Source: Trinickia terrae
Lineage (GTDB): Bacteria > Pseudomonadota > Gammaproteobacteria > Burkholderiales > Burkholderiaceae
Length of the DNA: 64,000 nucleotides
Assembly (NCBI RefSeq): GCF_005144415.1
Contig: NZ_SWJE01000003.1
Location: 124,001 to 188,000, forward strand
Direction of reading: 5' to 3'
This document shows, piece after piece, positions 39,917 to 50,019 of the stretch (the first letter of the stretch is position 1; each line of letters opens with the position of its first letter). A model generated the notes under the pieces. It ran no database searches. It saw nothing but the letters and a program-made list of their open reading frames with translations, and was not told the origin of the DNA. The position numbers were made by a program, and so were the translations under genes.

Positions 39917-40858
39917 ATGAGCGGTATCGATCCGAAACTCTTTGGCAAGGTCGCAGTGCTGCTCGGCGGGGTGTCCGCCGAGCGCGAGGTGTCGCTCAAT
40001 TCCGGCCGGCTCGTGCTGCAAGGGCTGCGCGATGCGGGTGTCGACGCGCATCCGTTCGATCCGTCCGAGCGGCCTCTGTCGTCCTTGAAGGACGAAGGCT
40101 TCGCGCGCGCGTTCAACGCGCTGCATGGCGGCTACGGCGAGAACGGCCAGATCCAGGGCGCACTCGACTTCTACGGCATCGAGTACACGGGCAGCGGCGT
40201 GCTCGGCTCGGCACTCGGGCTCGACAAGTTTCGCACCAAGCTCGTGTGGCAGCAGATGGGCGTACCGACGCCGCCGTTCGAAGCCGTGCTGCGCGGCGAC
40301 GACTACGCGGCGCGCGCCGCGGACATCGTCGCGAAGCTCGGCCTGCCGCTCTTCGTGAAGCCGGCCTGCGAAGGCTCGAGCGTCGCGGTCATCAAGGTGA
40401 AGAGCGCAGACGCGCTGCCCGCCGCGCTCGAAGAAGCCGCCAAGTTCGACAAGATCATCGTCGTCGAGAAGAGCATCGAGGGCGGCGGCGAGTACACGGC
40501 GTGCATCGCGGGCGAGCTCGACTTGCCGCTGATCCGCATCGTCCCGGCGGGGGAGTTCTACGACTACCACGCGAAGTACATCGCCAACGACACGCAGTAC
40601 CTGATTCCGTGCGGCGTTTCTCCGGCGGAGGAAGCGCGCCTGAAGGCGCTGTCGCGCCGCGCGTTCGACGTGATCGGCTGCACCGACTGGGGCCGCGCCG
40701 ACTTCATGCTCGACGCGAACGGCAACCCGTACTTCCTCGAAGTGAACACGGCGCCGGGCATGACGGACCACTCGCTGCCGCCGAAGGCGGCGCGCGCGGT
40801 CGGCATCAGCTACCAGGAACTGGTCGTCGCCGTGCTGGCGCTGACCTTGAAGAACTGA
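39917..40858 (+). CDS. ddl: D-alanine-D-alanine ligase
   Basis: ATP-grasp ligase making D-Ala-D-Ala for MurF. The 313-residue protein matches the DdlB form. Visible are [17 protein letters not shown] at the N-terminus, [19 protein letters not shown], the substrate-loop [16 protein letters not shown], and the C-terminal metal-binding [16 protein letters not shown]. It lies between murC and ftsQ on the same strand. Confidence 0.97.
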   Translation: MSGIDPKLFGKVAVLLGGVSAEREVSLNSGRLVLQGLRDAGVDAHPFDPSERPLSSLKDEGFARAFNALHGGYGENGQIQGALDFYGIEYTGSGVLGSALGLDKFRTKLVWQQMGVPTPPFEAVLRGDDYAARAADIVAKLGLPLFVKPACEGSSVAVIKVKSADALPAALEEAAKFDKIIVVEKSIEGGGEYTACIAGELDLPLIRIVPAGEFYDYHAKYIANDTQYLIPCGVSPAEEARLKALSRRAFDVIGCTDWGRADFMLDANGNPYFLEVNTAPGMTDHSLPPKAARAVGISYQELVVAVLALTLKN

Positions 40859-40889
40859 CGCAACAAGCAATAGGGATCGAAGCAACGCC

Positions 40890-41654
40890 ATGTGGAACAA
40901 CGCTCGCCAGCTCAACCTCGCCGCCAACGCGCTGTACGCGTTGCTGGCGCTCGTGCTGCTGGCGGCGGGCGGCATCTGGCTGATCCAGCGCCCGAACTTC
41001 GCGCTGCGCGAAATCAGCATCGACGGCGACACCGAGCACATCAACTCGCCGACGGTGCGCACGAGCGTCGTCGGACACCTGAAGGGCAATTTCTTCACCG
41101 TCGATCTCGACGCCGCCCGCCAGCAGTTCGAGCAGATGCCGTGGGTGCGCCGCGCGAGCGTGCGCCGGGTTTGGCCGAATGCGCTGGCTGTCACGCTCGA
41201 GGAGTACAAACCGCTTGGAACGTGGGGCGCGGATCAACTGGTGAGCGTCGACGGCGAGTTGTTCACGGCGAACCAGGGCGAGCTGGACGAGGAACTGCCC
41301 GCCTTCGACGGCCCGGACGGCACGGCCAAGGAAGTCGTCGCGCGCTATCAGGACTTCAAGAAGTGGTTTGCGCCGCTCAACGCGACGCCAGAAGAGGTGA
41401 TGCTGTCGCCGCGCTACGCGTGGACGGTGAAGCTCTCGAACGGCACGGAAATCGAATACGGACGGGAGCGCAACCCTCAGACGCTCGCCGACCGCACCCG
41501 GCGGCTGATGTCGGCCTGGGCGGCCGTGACGCAGCGCTGGGGCAAGGACATCGAATACGCCGACCTGCGTTATCCGAACGGGTTTGCGATTCGCGCGGCG
41601 GGGATGCGCTTCATCAGCGATACGGACAAGGGCAAGAAGCCATTGACGCACTAA
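40890..41654 (+). CDS. ftsQ: Cell division protein FtsQ
   Basis: Bitopic membrane protein that recruits FtsL and FtsB to the divisome. The 254-residue protein has a short cytoplasmic end, one membrane helix (about 15-33), a POTRA domain (FALREISIDGDTEHINSPT onward, about 36-105 with WVRRASVRRVWPNALAVTLEE) and the FtsQ beta domain. It lies between ddl and ftsA, the invariant place. Confidence 0.96.
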   Translation: MWNNARQLNLAANALYALLALVLLAAGGIWLIQRPNFALREISIDGDTEHINSPTVRTSVVGHLKGNFFTVDLDAARQQFEQMPWVRRASVRRVWPNALAVTLEEYKPLGTWGADQLVSVDGELFTANQGELDEELPAFDGPDGTAKEVVARYQDFKKWFAPLNATPEEVMLSPRYAWTVKLSNGTEIEYGRERNPQTLADRTRRLMSAWAAVTQRWGKDIEYADLRYPNGFAIRAAGMRFISDTDKGKKPLTH

Positions 41655-41687
41655 AGGCAACAGGACATCACACGCAATGAGCACGCT

Positions 41688-42920
41688 ATGAGCAAAGACT
41701 ATAAGGACCTGCTGGTTGCCCTCGACATCGGGACGGCGAAGGTGGTGGCCGTCGTCGCCGAGTTGAAGGGCGAAGGCCATTACGAGGTGATCGGCCTCGG
41801 CCAGAGCGAGTCGAAGGGGCTCAAGAAAGGCGTGGTGGTCAACATCGAGGCCACTGTGCAATCAATCCAGCGCGCCCTCGAAGAGGCCGAGCTGATGGCC
41901 GACTGCAAGATCACGAACGTGTTCACGGGGATCGCCGGCAGCCACATCCGCAGCTTCAATTCGAGCGGGATGGTGGCGATCAAGGACAAGGAAGTGACGC
42001 AGACGGATGTCGCGCGCGTGATCGAAACCGCGAAGGCGATCAACATCCCGACCGATCAGCAGGTGCTGCACATCCTCACGCAGGAATTCATCATCGACGG
42101 CCAGGAAGACGTGCGCGAGCCGATCGGCATGAGCGGCATCCGGCTCGAGGTGAAGGTGCACATCGTGACGGGCGCGGTGAGCGCGGCGCAGAACATCGTC
42201 AAGTGCGTGCGCCGCTGCGGGCTCGAGGTGAACGACCTGATCCTGCAGCCGCTCGCGTCGTCGCTGGCGGTGCTGACGGAGGACGAAAAGGAACTCGGCG
42301 TGGTGCTCGTCGACATCGGCGGCGGCACGACCGACATCGCGATCTTCAGCGAAGGCGCGATCCGCCACACGGCGGTGATTCCGATCGCGGGCGACCAGAT
42401 CACGAGCGACATCGCCATGGCGCTGCGCACGCCGACGCCGGACGCCGAGGACATCAAGGTGAGCTACGGCATCGCCAAGCAGGCGCTCGCCGATCCGGAC
42501 GAGATGATCGAAGTGCCGGGGCTGGGCGAGCGCGGTCCGCGCACGCTGTCGCGGCAGGCGCTGGCGGCGGTGGTGGAGCCGCGCGTCGAGGAGCTGTTCT
42601 CGCTCGTGCAGCAGGTGGTGCGCGAGTCGGGCTACGAAGAGCTTTTGAGCTCGGGCGTGGTGCTGACGGGCGGCGCGTCGATGATGCCGGGCATGGTCGA
42701 GCTCGGCGAAGACATTTTCCTGAAGCCGGTGCGCATCGGCGTGCCGGAATACGCGGGCGGCCTCGCGGACGTGGTGCGCAATCCGCGCTACTCGACGGCG
42801 ATGGGTCTGCTCGTCGAAGGACGCTCGCAACGGATGCGCGGCCGCAAGGTCGCGGTGCAGTCGGGTTCGATGGGCCAGGTCTTCGTGCGGATGAAGGACT
42901 GGTTCCTGGGCAATTTCTAA
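41688..42920 (+). CDS. ftsA: Cell division protein FtsA
   Basis: Actin-like ATPase that tethers FtsZ to the membrane and links it to later divisome proteins. The 410-residue chain has the phosphate-1 loop VALDIGTAKVVAVVAE, the 1C domain (about 85-165), phosphate-2 VLVDIGGGTTDIAIF and the adenosine motif VVLTGGASMMPG. The C-terminal amphipathic membrane anchor is seen as MKDWFLGNF. ftsZ follows after 108 bp. Confidence 0.98.
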   Translation: MSKDYKDLLVALDIGTAKVVAVVAELKGEGHYEVIGLGQSESKGLKKGVVVNIEATVQSIQRALEEAELMADCKITNVFTGIAGSHIRSFNSSGMVAIKDKEVTQTDVARVIETAKAINIPTDQQVLHILTQEFIIDGQEDVREPIGMSGIRLEVKVHIVTGAVSAAQNIVKCVRRCGLEVNDLILQPLASSLAVLTEDEKELGVVLVDIGGGTTDIAIFSEGAIRHTAVIPIAGDQITSDIAMALRTPTPDAEDIKVSYGIAKQALADPDEMIEVPGLGERGPRTLSRQALAAVVEPRVEELFSLVQQVVRESGYEELLSSGVVLTGGASMMPGMVELGEDIFLKPVRIGVPEYAGGLADVVRNPRYSTAMGLLVEGRSQRMRGRKVAVQSGSMGQVFVRMKDWFLGNF

Positions 42921-43028
42921 ACGGTTCTCGAAATTCGCGCCGGTGCCGGCGGCTGGCGCGCGACAAGGGAGTGCCCGCTCCTTTGCCGAATAACGGCCGA
43001 GCAAGACTTTTTTCTTGACGGAGGCAAC

Positions 43029-44222
43029 ATGGAATTCCAGATGCTGGAAACGGAAACCAACGGCACCATCATCAAGGTGGTGGGCGTTGGCGGCGCTGGC
43101 GGCAATGCCGTGCAGCACATGATCAACCGAGGCGTGCAAGGCGTCGATTTCATCGTGATGAACACGGACGCCCAGGCGCTGTCGCGCTCGCGCGCGTCGA
43201 ACGTGATTCAGCTCGGCAACACCGGTCTCGGCGCAGGCGCCAAGCCGGAAATGGGCCGCGCGGCAGCGGAAGAAGCGCGTGAGCGCATCGCCGACGCCCT
43301 GCTCGGCGCGCACATGGTGTTCATCACCGCGGGCATGGGCGGCGGCACCGGCACGGGTGCGGCGCCGGTCGTCGCGCAGATCGCGAAAGAGATGGGCATC
43401 CTGACCGTCGGCGTCGTCAGCAAGCCGTTCGAGTTCGAAGGCGGCAAGCGGATGCGCGTGGCGGAAGCAGGTTCGCAGCAACTGGAGGATCACGTCGACT
43501 CGCTGATCGTCGTTCTGAACGACAAGCTGTTCGAGGTGATGGGCGATGACGCCGAGATGGACAAGTGCTTCCAGTGCGCGGACGACGTTCTCAACAACGC
43601 GGTCGCAGGCATCGCTGAAATCATCAATGTCGACGGTCTCGTGAACGTGGACTTCGAAGACGTGAAGACGGTGATGGGCGAGCAGGGCAAGGCGATGATG
43701 GGCACGGCGACGGTGGCCGGCGTCGATCGCGCGCGTCTCGCTGCGGAACAGGCCGTGGCGAGCCCGCTGCTCGAAGGCGTCGACCTGTCGGGCGCGCGCG
43801 GCGTGCTGGTCAACATCACGTCGAGCCGTTCGCTGCGTCTGTCGGAAACGCGCGAAGTGATGAACACGATCAAGAGCTACGCGGCGGAAGACGCGACGGT
43901 GATCTTCGGCGCGGTGTACGACGATGCGATGGGCGATGCGCTGCGCGTGACGGTCGTCGCAACCGGCCTCGGCCGCGCGGCGAAGAAGCAGCAATCGGCG
44001 CCGATGACGCTCCTGCGCACCGGCACCGACAACCAGCCGATCAGCGCCGTGCAGCACAGCTACGCGCCGGCGAACGTGCACACCGCAGACTACGGTGCGC
44101 TCGACACGCCGGCTGTGTGGCGCAACTCGCGCGAAACGGCGGCATCGCACGTGCAGGCGCTGCAGGAAAAGGGCGTCGACACGTACGACATCCCGGCGTT
44201 CCTGCGCAAGCAGGCGGACTGA
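43029..44222 (+). CDS. ftsZ: Cell division protein FtsZ
   Basis: Tubulin-like GTPase forming the Z ring. The 397-residue protein has the tubulin signature GGGTGTG at residues 104-110, the N-terminal nucleotide site [14 protein letters not shown] (18-31) and the T7 catalytic loop region with [13 protein letters not shown] variable linker leads to the conserved C-terminal peptide [10 protein letters not shown] that binds FtsA, ZipA and ZapD. A zapD gene is also in this window (52916-53671). Confidence 0.98.
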   Translation: MEFQMLETETNGTIIKVVGVGGAGGNAVQHMINRGVQGVDFIVMNTDAQALSRSRASNVIQLGNTGLGAGAKPEMGRAAAEEARERIADALLGAHMVFITAGMGGGTGTGAAPVVAQIAKEMGILTVGVVSKPFEFEGGKRMRVAEAGSQQLEDHVDSLIVVLNDKLFEVMGDDAEMDKCFQCADDVLNNAVAGIAEIINVDGLVNVDFEDVKTVMGEQGKAMMGTATVAGVDRARLAAEQAVASPLLEGVDLSGARGVLVNITSSRSLRLSETREVMNTIKSYAAEDATVIFGAVYDDAMGDALRVTVVATGLGRAAKKQQSAPMTLLRTGTDNQPISAVQHSYAPANVHTADYGALDTPAVWRNSRETAASHVQALQEKGVDTYDIPAFLRKQAD

Positions 44223-44515
44223 GCGCGCGAGGCTCGGGTCTTCGTCGCGGCGCGGCTTTCGAGCGCTGAGCAAAGCTCCGGGCGCGGCGCGCGGCAGGCA
44301 ACGGCGAAAGAGGCCGCGTCCCGCGGGGACGGGCGGCCCGGACAGGTGCCCGCGGCGCAAACGCCCGGCGGGTAGCTGGACTGTCGCCGATAACCTGACG
44401 ACGCCATAAGCGCAATGCGGGAAAACGCGCAATAATGCGCGGTTATGAGCAGCACGTTAACACGTGTGGCAACGAGCGAGCCGGTCGATGGCCGCATCGA
44501 TGTGAAGGATCGAGC

Positions 44516-45025
44516 ATGATTCAAGTGGGCGACAAGCTGCCTGACGCGACGCTCTTCGAGTTCGTCGAAGACGCTCGCGAGGGCTGCACCCTCGGGCCGA
44601 ACGGCTTTGCGGTGCAGGCACTGACGGCGGGCAGGCGCGTGGTGATCTTCGGATTGCCGGGCGCGTTCACGCCGACGTGTTCGGCCAAGCACGTCCCGGG
44701 CTACGTCGAGCATGCCGAGCGCTTTTTTGCGGCCGGCATCGACGAAATCTGGTGCGTGTCCGTCAACGACGCATTCGTGATGGGCGCTTGGGGACGCGAT
44801 CAGCACACCGCGGGCAAGGTGCGCATGATGGCGGACGGAAGCGCAGCTTTCACTCGGGCGCTCGGTCTGGAGCAGGATTTGTCGGCGCGCGGCATGGGAA
44901 TCCGTTCCCAGCGCTACGCGATGGTGATCGACGACGGCGTGGTCAAGGCGCTGTTCGTCGAGGCGCCCGGCAAGTTCGAAGTCAGCGATGCGGCCAGCAT
45001 CCTTGCCACGCTGAGCCCGTCATGA
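44516..45025 (+). CDS. Peroxiredoxin (Prx5-type thiol peroxidase)
   Basis: Reduces hydroperoxides with a thiol donor. ATG 44516 gives 169 residues, MIQVGDKLPDATLFEF, the usual Prx5 start; the frame is open upstream without family sequence. The peroxidatic Cys is in LPGAFTPTCSAKHVPGY near residue 54, within the PxxxTxxC motif. A second Cys in DEIWCVSVND could act as resolving residue or be structural. It lies between ftsZ and lpxC, as in related Burkholderia chromosomes, but has no cell-wall role that I can infer. Confidence 0.92.
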   Translation: MIQVGDKLPDATLFEFVEDAREGCTLGPNGFAVQALTAGRRVVIFGLPGAFTPTCSAKHVPGYVEHAERFFAAGIDEIWCVSVNDAFVMGAWGRDQHTAGKVRMMADGSAAFTRALGLEQDLSARGMGIRSQRYAMVIDDGVVKALFVEAPGKFEVSDAASILATLSPS

Positions 45026-45084
45026 AGCCGCCGAGCGTTGCCGCAGGGCAACGCTTTGTCTGACTTTTATGACAGGCCGTAACA

Positions 45085-45126
45085 CGGGCCGACACCGGAA
45101 ATGCCTCCATTCCGGGCGTCGGCCCG
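45085..45126. terminator. Strong hairpin after the peroxiredoxin gene
   Basis: Outer 9-bp stem (45085-45093 with 45118-45126) and inner 6-bp stem (45095-45100 with 45110-45115). No T-tract follows, so it may be a Rho-independent terminator of weak form or an RNA structure at the transcript end. Confidence 0.5.
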
Positions 45127-45201
45127 CTCCGCATTCTTGCGCGGGTAATTCAGGGAAACAACTTGAAACGTCCATTGCGCACTGCAGCGGAGTGAATGGA
45201 G

Positions 45202-45243
45202 TATAATCCGAGCTATGGACTAAAAAATCCTGATTAGGATTTT
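45202..45243 (+). promoter_or_regulatory. lpxC upstream elements: TATAAT box and leader hairpin
   Basis: A consensus TATAAT lies at 45202-45207, without a clear -35 at 17 bp. It is followed at 45224-45243 by a perfect 8-bp hairpin (AAAATCCT, GATT loop, AGGATTTT) that ends 19 nt before the lpxC ATG. The transcript leader would be short and contain this hairpin next to the ribosome-binding region. Confidence 0.6.
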
Positions 45244-45262
45244 CAATCGAACAGAACACACC

Positions 45263-46180
45263 ATGCTGAAGCAACGCACCATCAAATCGATCGTCAAGAC
45301 CGTTGGTATCGGCCTGCATTCGGGCCGCAAGGTCGACCTGACGCTTCGCCCCGCTCCCGAGAACACGGGCATCGTGTTCTCGCGCGTCGATTTGCCGGTT
45401 CCCGTCGACATTCCGGCATCGGCCATGTCGATCGGCGACACGCGTCTTGCTTCGGTGTTGCAGAAGGACGGCGCGCGAGTTTCGACGGTCGAGCACCTGA
45501 TGTCGGCTTGCGCCGGCCTCGGCATCGATAACCTCTACGTCGACGTGACCGCCGAGGAAATCCCGATCATGGATGGCAGCGCGGCCTCGTTCGTGTTCCT
45601 GATCCAGTCGGCAGGCATCGAAGAGCAGAACGCACTGAAGAAGTTCATCAAGGTCAAGAAGCCGGTCGAAGTGCGCGACGGCGACAAGTTCGCGCGACTC
45701 GACCCGTATTTCGGTTTCAAGCTCAAGTTCACGATCGATTTCCGTCATCCGGCTGTCGACAAGACCGGCCAGGCGCTGGAAGTCGACTTCGCGCACACCT
45801 CGTATGTGCGCGACATCGCGCGCGCGCGCACGTTCGGCTTCGCGCACGAAGTCGAGATGATGCGCGAGCTGGGACTGGCGCGCGGCGGCAGCATGGACAA
45901 CGCGATCGTGCTCGACGAGTACCGCATCCTGAACAACGACGGCCTGCGCTACGACGACGAGTTCGTGAAGCACAAGATGCTCGACGCCATTGGCGATTTG
46001 TACGTGGTCGGCCATCCGCTGCTGGCGTCGTACACGGCATACAAGTCGGGTCACGGCCTGAACAACGCGCTGCTGCGCGAGTTGCTGGCGAACGAGGATG
46101 CGTACGAGCTCGTCACGTTCGAAGACGTGAAGCACGCGCCGCGCGGCTTCGGTTATGAAGCGCAGACGGCGTTTGCCTGA
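45263..46180 (+). CDS. lpxC: UDP-3-O-acyl-N-acetylglucosamine deacetylase
   Basis: Zinc enzyme for the committed step of lipid A synthesis. The 305-residue protein has the canonical length. Zinc ligands are H78 in STVEHLMSA, and H237 and D241 in [10 protein letters not shown]; the catalytic base is E77 and H264 lies in KSGHGLNN. It follows ftsZ in the same direction, as in many proteobacteria, with its own TATAAT box and a bidirectional terminator after it. Confidence 0.98.
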   Translation: MLKQRTIKSIVKTVGIGLHSGRKVDLTLRPAPENTGIVFSRVDLPVPVDIPASAMSIGDTRLASVLQKDGARVSTVEHLMSACAGLGIDNLYVDVTAEEIPIMDGSAASFVFLIQSAGIEEQNALKKFIKVKKPVEVRDGDKFARLDPYFGFKLKFTIDFRHPAVDKTGQALEVDFAHTSYVRDIARARTFGFAHEVEMMRELGLARGGSMDNAIVLDEYRILNNDGLRYDDEFVKHKMLDAIGDLYVVGHPLLASYTAYKSGHGLNNALLRELLANEDAYELVTFEDVKHAPRGFGYEAQTAFA

Positions 46181-46230
46181 TTCCCGGGATGGCGCGTTGC
46201 CGGGCTGACCGGCGGCGCGGTTGAAGACGA

Positions 46231-46264
46231 AAAAATGAGCGGCCCGACAGGGCCGCTCATTTTT
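46231..46264. terminator. Bidirectional terminator between lpxC and the DciA-like gene
   Basis: Perfect 15-bp stem (46231-46245 with 46250-46264) with a GACA loop, five A before and eight T after (46260-46267). It overlaps the stop codon of the convergent DUF721 gene and should stop transcription from both sides. Confidence 0.9.
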
Positions 46265-46742
46265 TTTCGCCGCGCGGCTTTTGATGTCGCGCCGCCATCT
46301 TCGCTAGCGCAGCCTGCAGCGGAGACGGTGCGAGAGTTTCGCTCAATTCGCGCAGCGCATCGGCGCCGGCCGGCGTCATGCGCGCTTGCTTGAGGGGCGG
46401 CGGCTCCTCGAGCGGCTTCGGCCGCACGCGCACTTTCAGCGTGTTGACGGCCCAGCCACGCTGCTGCAGGTCCGAAAGAAGGCTCGGCTCGAGATGGCGC
46501 AAGCGAGCAGCCAGCGCGTTGTGCGCGGCAAAAAGCGTCAATACGCCGTCCTTGATGAAGCCGGGCTCGACGCTCGTCGCCAAATAATCGGGGAGCATTT
46601 GAGCCAGATCACGCTCGAGAGCCGCAATCTGCTCGACGCCGGCGCGCAGCGCGGCAAACGCGTCGGTGCGGCTCAGGACCTCGGCGAGCGGCTGCGGCCG
46701 CGGCGGCCCGAACGGCCTTGAAAACGACGAAAAACGGCTCAT
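46257..46742 (-). CDS. DUF721 (DciA-like) protein
   Basis: 161-residue protein of the DUF721 family, which includes DciA, the loader or partner of replicative helicase DnaB in bacteria without DnaC. A folded N-terminal part (about 15-110, with GVLTLFAAHNALAARLRHLEP) has the KH-like pattern of the family; the C-terminal third is Pro-rich, charged and likely disordered. It reads against lpxC and secA and sits between them, as in related species. The DciA role is known for other members; here it is inferred from family. Confidence 0.82.
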   Translation of the reverse strand: MSRFSSFSRPFGPPRPQPLAEVLSRTDAFAALRAGVEQIAALERDLAQMLPDYLATSVEPGFIKDGVLTLFAAHNALAARLRHLEPSLLSDLQQRGWAVNTLKVRVRPKPLEEPPPLKQARMTPAGADALRELSETLAPSPLQAALAKMAARHQKPRGEKK

Positions 46743-47006
46743 TTCACACTCATGTCACCCAGTCGCGGCGGATGCGTGCGACGATGCGCGCATTGTACCG
46801 TGCATAGGGGCGGGCAAACCCGTGAGGCAAGCGTCCACGGGGGGCGGCGCGTATTTGGCTGTCTAGCCGGCGACACCGGCGGATGCAAGCTCGCGTGCTA
46901 AAATGCCCGATTCGAATTCACTCATGGAATAAGCCGCCGAGGCCCTCCGAACCCGGGCGCACCCGCTGTGCGAACCCGTCCGAAGCCGCGACGCACACCC
47001 GATCCG

Positions 47007-49814
47007 ATGACCACCGGTTTTCTCCAAAAAATCTTTGGCAGCCGCAACCAGCGCCTCGTCAAGCAGTATCAAAAGACCGTCGGGGCGATCAACGCGCTCG
47101 AGACGCAGATCGAGCAGCTGACGGACGACCAATTGCGCGCGAAGACGGGGGAGTTCCGCCAGCGCGTCGCGAGCGGCGAATCGCTCGATAAACTGCTACC
47201 GGAGGCGTTCGCCGTCTGCCGCGAAGCGAGCCGGCGCGTGCTCAAGATGCGCCACTTCGATGTCCAGCTGATCGGTGGCATGGTGCTTCACTACGGCAAG
47301 ATCGCCGAAATGCGCACCGGCGAGGGCAAGACGCTCGTCGCGACGCTCGCGGCGTACCTGAACGCGCTGTCGGGCCGCGGCGTGCACGTCGTGACCGTCA
47401 ACGACTACCTCGCGCAGCGCGACGCCGAGTGGATGGGCAAGCTGTACAACTTTCTGGGCCTGTCGGTGGGCGTCAACCTGTCGCAGATGGACCACGGTAC
47501 GAAGCAGGCGGCCTACGCGGCGGACATCACCTACGGCACGAACAACGAGTTCGGCTTCGATTACCTGCGCGACAACATGGTCTACGAGACCGACGCGCGC
47601 GTGCAGCGGCCGCTCAATTTCGCGGTCGTCGACGAAGTGGACTCGATCCTGATCGACGAAGCCCGTACGCCGCTGATCATCTCCGGCCAGGCTGAGGACC
47701 ACACCGAGCTCTACGTGCGGATGAACGCGCTGCCGCCGCTGCTCGAGCGCCAGATCGGCGAGGAGAAGGCGGACGGCACCGGCGTCGAGAAGCCGGGCGA
47801 CTATACGCTCGACGAAAAGGGGCGCCAGGTGTTCCTGACGGAATCGGGCCACGAGAAGGCCGAGCGCATGCTCGCTGAGTGGGGCCTGATCGGCGAGGGC
47901 GAAAGCCTCTACGCGCCGCAGAACATCACGCTGATGCATCACGTGTACGCCGCGCTGCGCGCGCACACGCTGTTCTTCCTCGACCAGCACTACGTCGTGC
48001 AGAACAACGAAGTCATCATCGTCGACGAATTCACGGGCCGCCTGATGGTCGGCCGCCGCTGGTCGGACGGCCTGCACCAGGCCGTCGAGGCGAAGGAGCA
48101 CGTGAAGATCCAGAGCGAAAACCAGACGCTCGCCTCGATCACGTTCCAGAACTACTTCCGCATGTATTCGAAGCTTTCGGGCATGACCGGCACGGCCGAT
48201 ACCGAAGCGTACGAATTCAACGAGATCTACGGGCTCGAGACGGTCGTCATTCCGACCAACCGGCCGCCCAAGCGAATTGACAAGCAGGACCAGATCTATA
48301 AGACCGCCAAGGAACGCTACGACGCCGTGATTCGCGATATCCGCGAATGCTACGAGCGCGGCCAGCCTGTGCTCGTCGGCACGACGTCGATCGAGAACTC
48401 CGAGTTGCTGTCGAACCTGCTGACCAAGGCCGGCCTGCCGCACGAAGTGCTGAACGCAAAGCAGCACGCGCGCGAAGCGGCGATCGTCGCGGAAGCGGGC
48501 CGTCCGAAGCGTGTCACGATCGCGACCAACATGGCCGGCCGCGGCACCGACATCGTGCTCGGCGGCAATGCCGAGAAGCAGGCCGCGTTCATCGAAGCCG
48601 ACGAAGCGATCCCCGCCGAGGAAAAGGTAAGCCGCGTCCAGAAGCTGCATGACGAATGGCAGACGCTGCACGACCAGGTGAAGGCGGCGGGCGGCCTGCA
48701 CATCATCGGCACCGAGCGCCACGAGTCGCGTCGTATCGACAACCAGTTGCGCGGCCGTGCCGGCCGTCAGGGCGACCCGGGCTCGTCGCGCTTCTATCTG
48801 TCGCTCGAGGATCCGTTGCTGCGCATCTTCGCCGGCGACCGCGTGCGCGCGATCATGGACCGTCTGAAGATGCCGGAAGGCGAGGCGATCGAGGCGGGCA
48901 TCGTCACGCGCTCGATCGAGTCCGCGCAGCGCAAGGTCGAGGCGCGCAACTTCGATATTCGCAAGCAATTGCTCGAATACGACGATGTGTCGAACGATCA
49001 GCGCAAGGTGATCTACCAGCAGCGTAATGAATTGCTAGAGGCGCACGATATCGCCGAGACGATCGGCGCGATGCGCCACGCCGTGGTCGCCGATGTGGTG
49101 CGCGAATTCATCCCGGCGGGCAGCATCGAGGAGCAGTGGCATGCACCGGAACTTGAGGAAGTGTTGCGCAACGACTGGCAGCTCGACCTCGCGATCCAGG
49201 AAATGATCAACGAGTCGCAGTCGATCGCCGCTGAGGAGATTCTCGAGGCCGTGACCTCCGCCGCCGACGAGAACTACGAAACGAAGGTTGCGCTCGTCGG
49301 CCGCGAATCGTTCAGCGCGTTCGAGCGCTCGATCATGCTGCAGACGCTCGACCGCTGCTGGCGCGAGCACCTCGCCGCGCTCGATCACTTGCGCCAGGGC
49401 ATCCATCTGCGCGGCTATGCGCAGAAGAATCCGAAGCAGGAGTACAAGCGCGAGGCGTTCGAGTTGTTCGAGGCGCTGCTCAACGTGGTGAAGACGGAAG
49501 TCACGCGCATCGTCATGAACGTGCAGATCCAGTCGCCGGAGCAGCTGGAGCAGGCAGCCGAGCAACTCGAAGAGCAGGGCAGCCACCTTGAGAACGTCGA
49601 GTTCCGCCACGCCGAATTCGCCGAAGCCGCGGCCGGCGGCGCGGTGGCGGCCGACGCCGCCACCGAGATGGTCAGCCAGGCCATGAGCCACGGCGCGCAT
49701 GCGCCGGCGGGCGCCGCGCCGTCCGCCGACGGCATGCCGAAGGTGGGCCGCAACGACCCGTGCCCATGCGGCAGCGGCAAGAAGTACAAGCAGTGCCACG
49801 GCAAGCTTGCGTAA
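47007..49814 (+). CDS. secA: Preprotein translocase ATPase SecA
   Basis: ATPase motor driving secretory proteins through SecYEG. ATG 47007 gives 935 residues beginning [16 protein letters not shown]. Walker A is GEGKT at residues 105-109, Walker [16 protein letters not shown] begins at 209, and the preprotein-binding domain follows. The second nucleotide-binding domain has [15 protein letters not shown] and [17 protein letters not shown]. The C-terminal zinc site [13 protein letters not shown], which binds SecB, is intact. A TAAAAT box at 46899-46904 may be its promoter. Confidence 0.98.
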   Translation: MTTGFLQKIFGSRNQRLVKQYQKTVGAINALETQIEQLTDDQLRAKTGEFRQRVASGESLDKLLPEAFAVCREASRRVLKMRHFDVQLIGGMVLHYGKIAEMRTGEGKTLVATLAAYLNALSGRGVHVVTVNDYLAQRDAEWMGKLYNFLGLSVGVNLSQMDHGTKQAAYAADITYGTNNEFGFDYLRDNMVYETDARVQRPLNFAVVDEVDSILIDEARTPLIISGQAEDHTELYVRMNALPPLLERQIGEEKADGTGVEKPGDYTLDEKGRQVFLTESGHEKAERMLAEWGLIGEGESLYAPQNITLMHHVYAALRAHTLFFLDQHYVVQNNEVIIVDEFTGRLMVGRRWSDGLHQAVEAKEHVKIQSENQTLASITFQNYFRMYSKLSGMTGTADTEAYEFNEIYGLETVVIPTNRPPKRIDKQDQIYKTAKERYDAVIRDIRECYERGQPVLVGTTSIENSELLSNLLTKAGLPHEVLNAKQHAREAAIVAEAGRPKRVTIATNMAGRGTDIVLGGNAEKQAAFIEADEAIPAEEKVSRVQKLHDEWQTLHDQVKAAGGLHIIGTERHESRRIDNQLRGRAGRQGDPGSSRFYLSLEDPLLRIFAGDRVRAIMDRLKMPEGEAIEAGIVTRSIESAQRKVEARNFDIRKQLLEYDDVSNDQRKVIYQQRNELLEAHDIAETIGAMRHAVVADVVREFIPAGSIEEQWHAPELEEVLRNDWQLDLAIQEMINESQSIAAEEILEAVTSAADENYETKVALVGRESFSAFERSIMLQTLDRCWREHLAALDHLRQGIHLRGYAQKNPKQEYKREAFELFEALLNVVKTEVTRIVMNVQIQSPEQLEQAAEQLEEQGSHLENVEFRHAEFAEAAAGGAVAADAATEMVSQAMSHGAHAPAGAAPSADGMPKVGRNDPCPCGSGKKYKQCHGKLA

Positions 49815-49819
49815 CAGCA

Positions 49820-49848
49820 AAAACGGCGCGCATAATGCGCGCCGTTTT
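49820..49848 (+). terminator. secA terminator
   Basis: Perfect 13-bp stem (49820-49832 with 49836-49848) with a TAA loop, ending in TTTT then GTTTG, six bases after the secA stop codon. Confidence 0.85.
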
Positions 49849-50019
49849 GTTTGTGCACGAGCTTTTGCGCGAACGATCGATCGTGGATCGAGCGCGCAAT
49901 CCGCGCCCGTGATTCCGTGGCGGTTCGGCCGTTTCGCGAGCCGCTAGCCTCGACCAATCGATGTCGGCTCTTTCTCCTTCGCCCTGAGCCGGCATTTCAC
50001 TGTCCGATAGGTCCCGACC

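Noticed and set aside
41862-44432. 856-codon minus-strand frame opposite ftsA and ftsZ
   Set aside because: Antisense shadow of two well supported genes; no domain recognisable.
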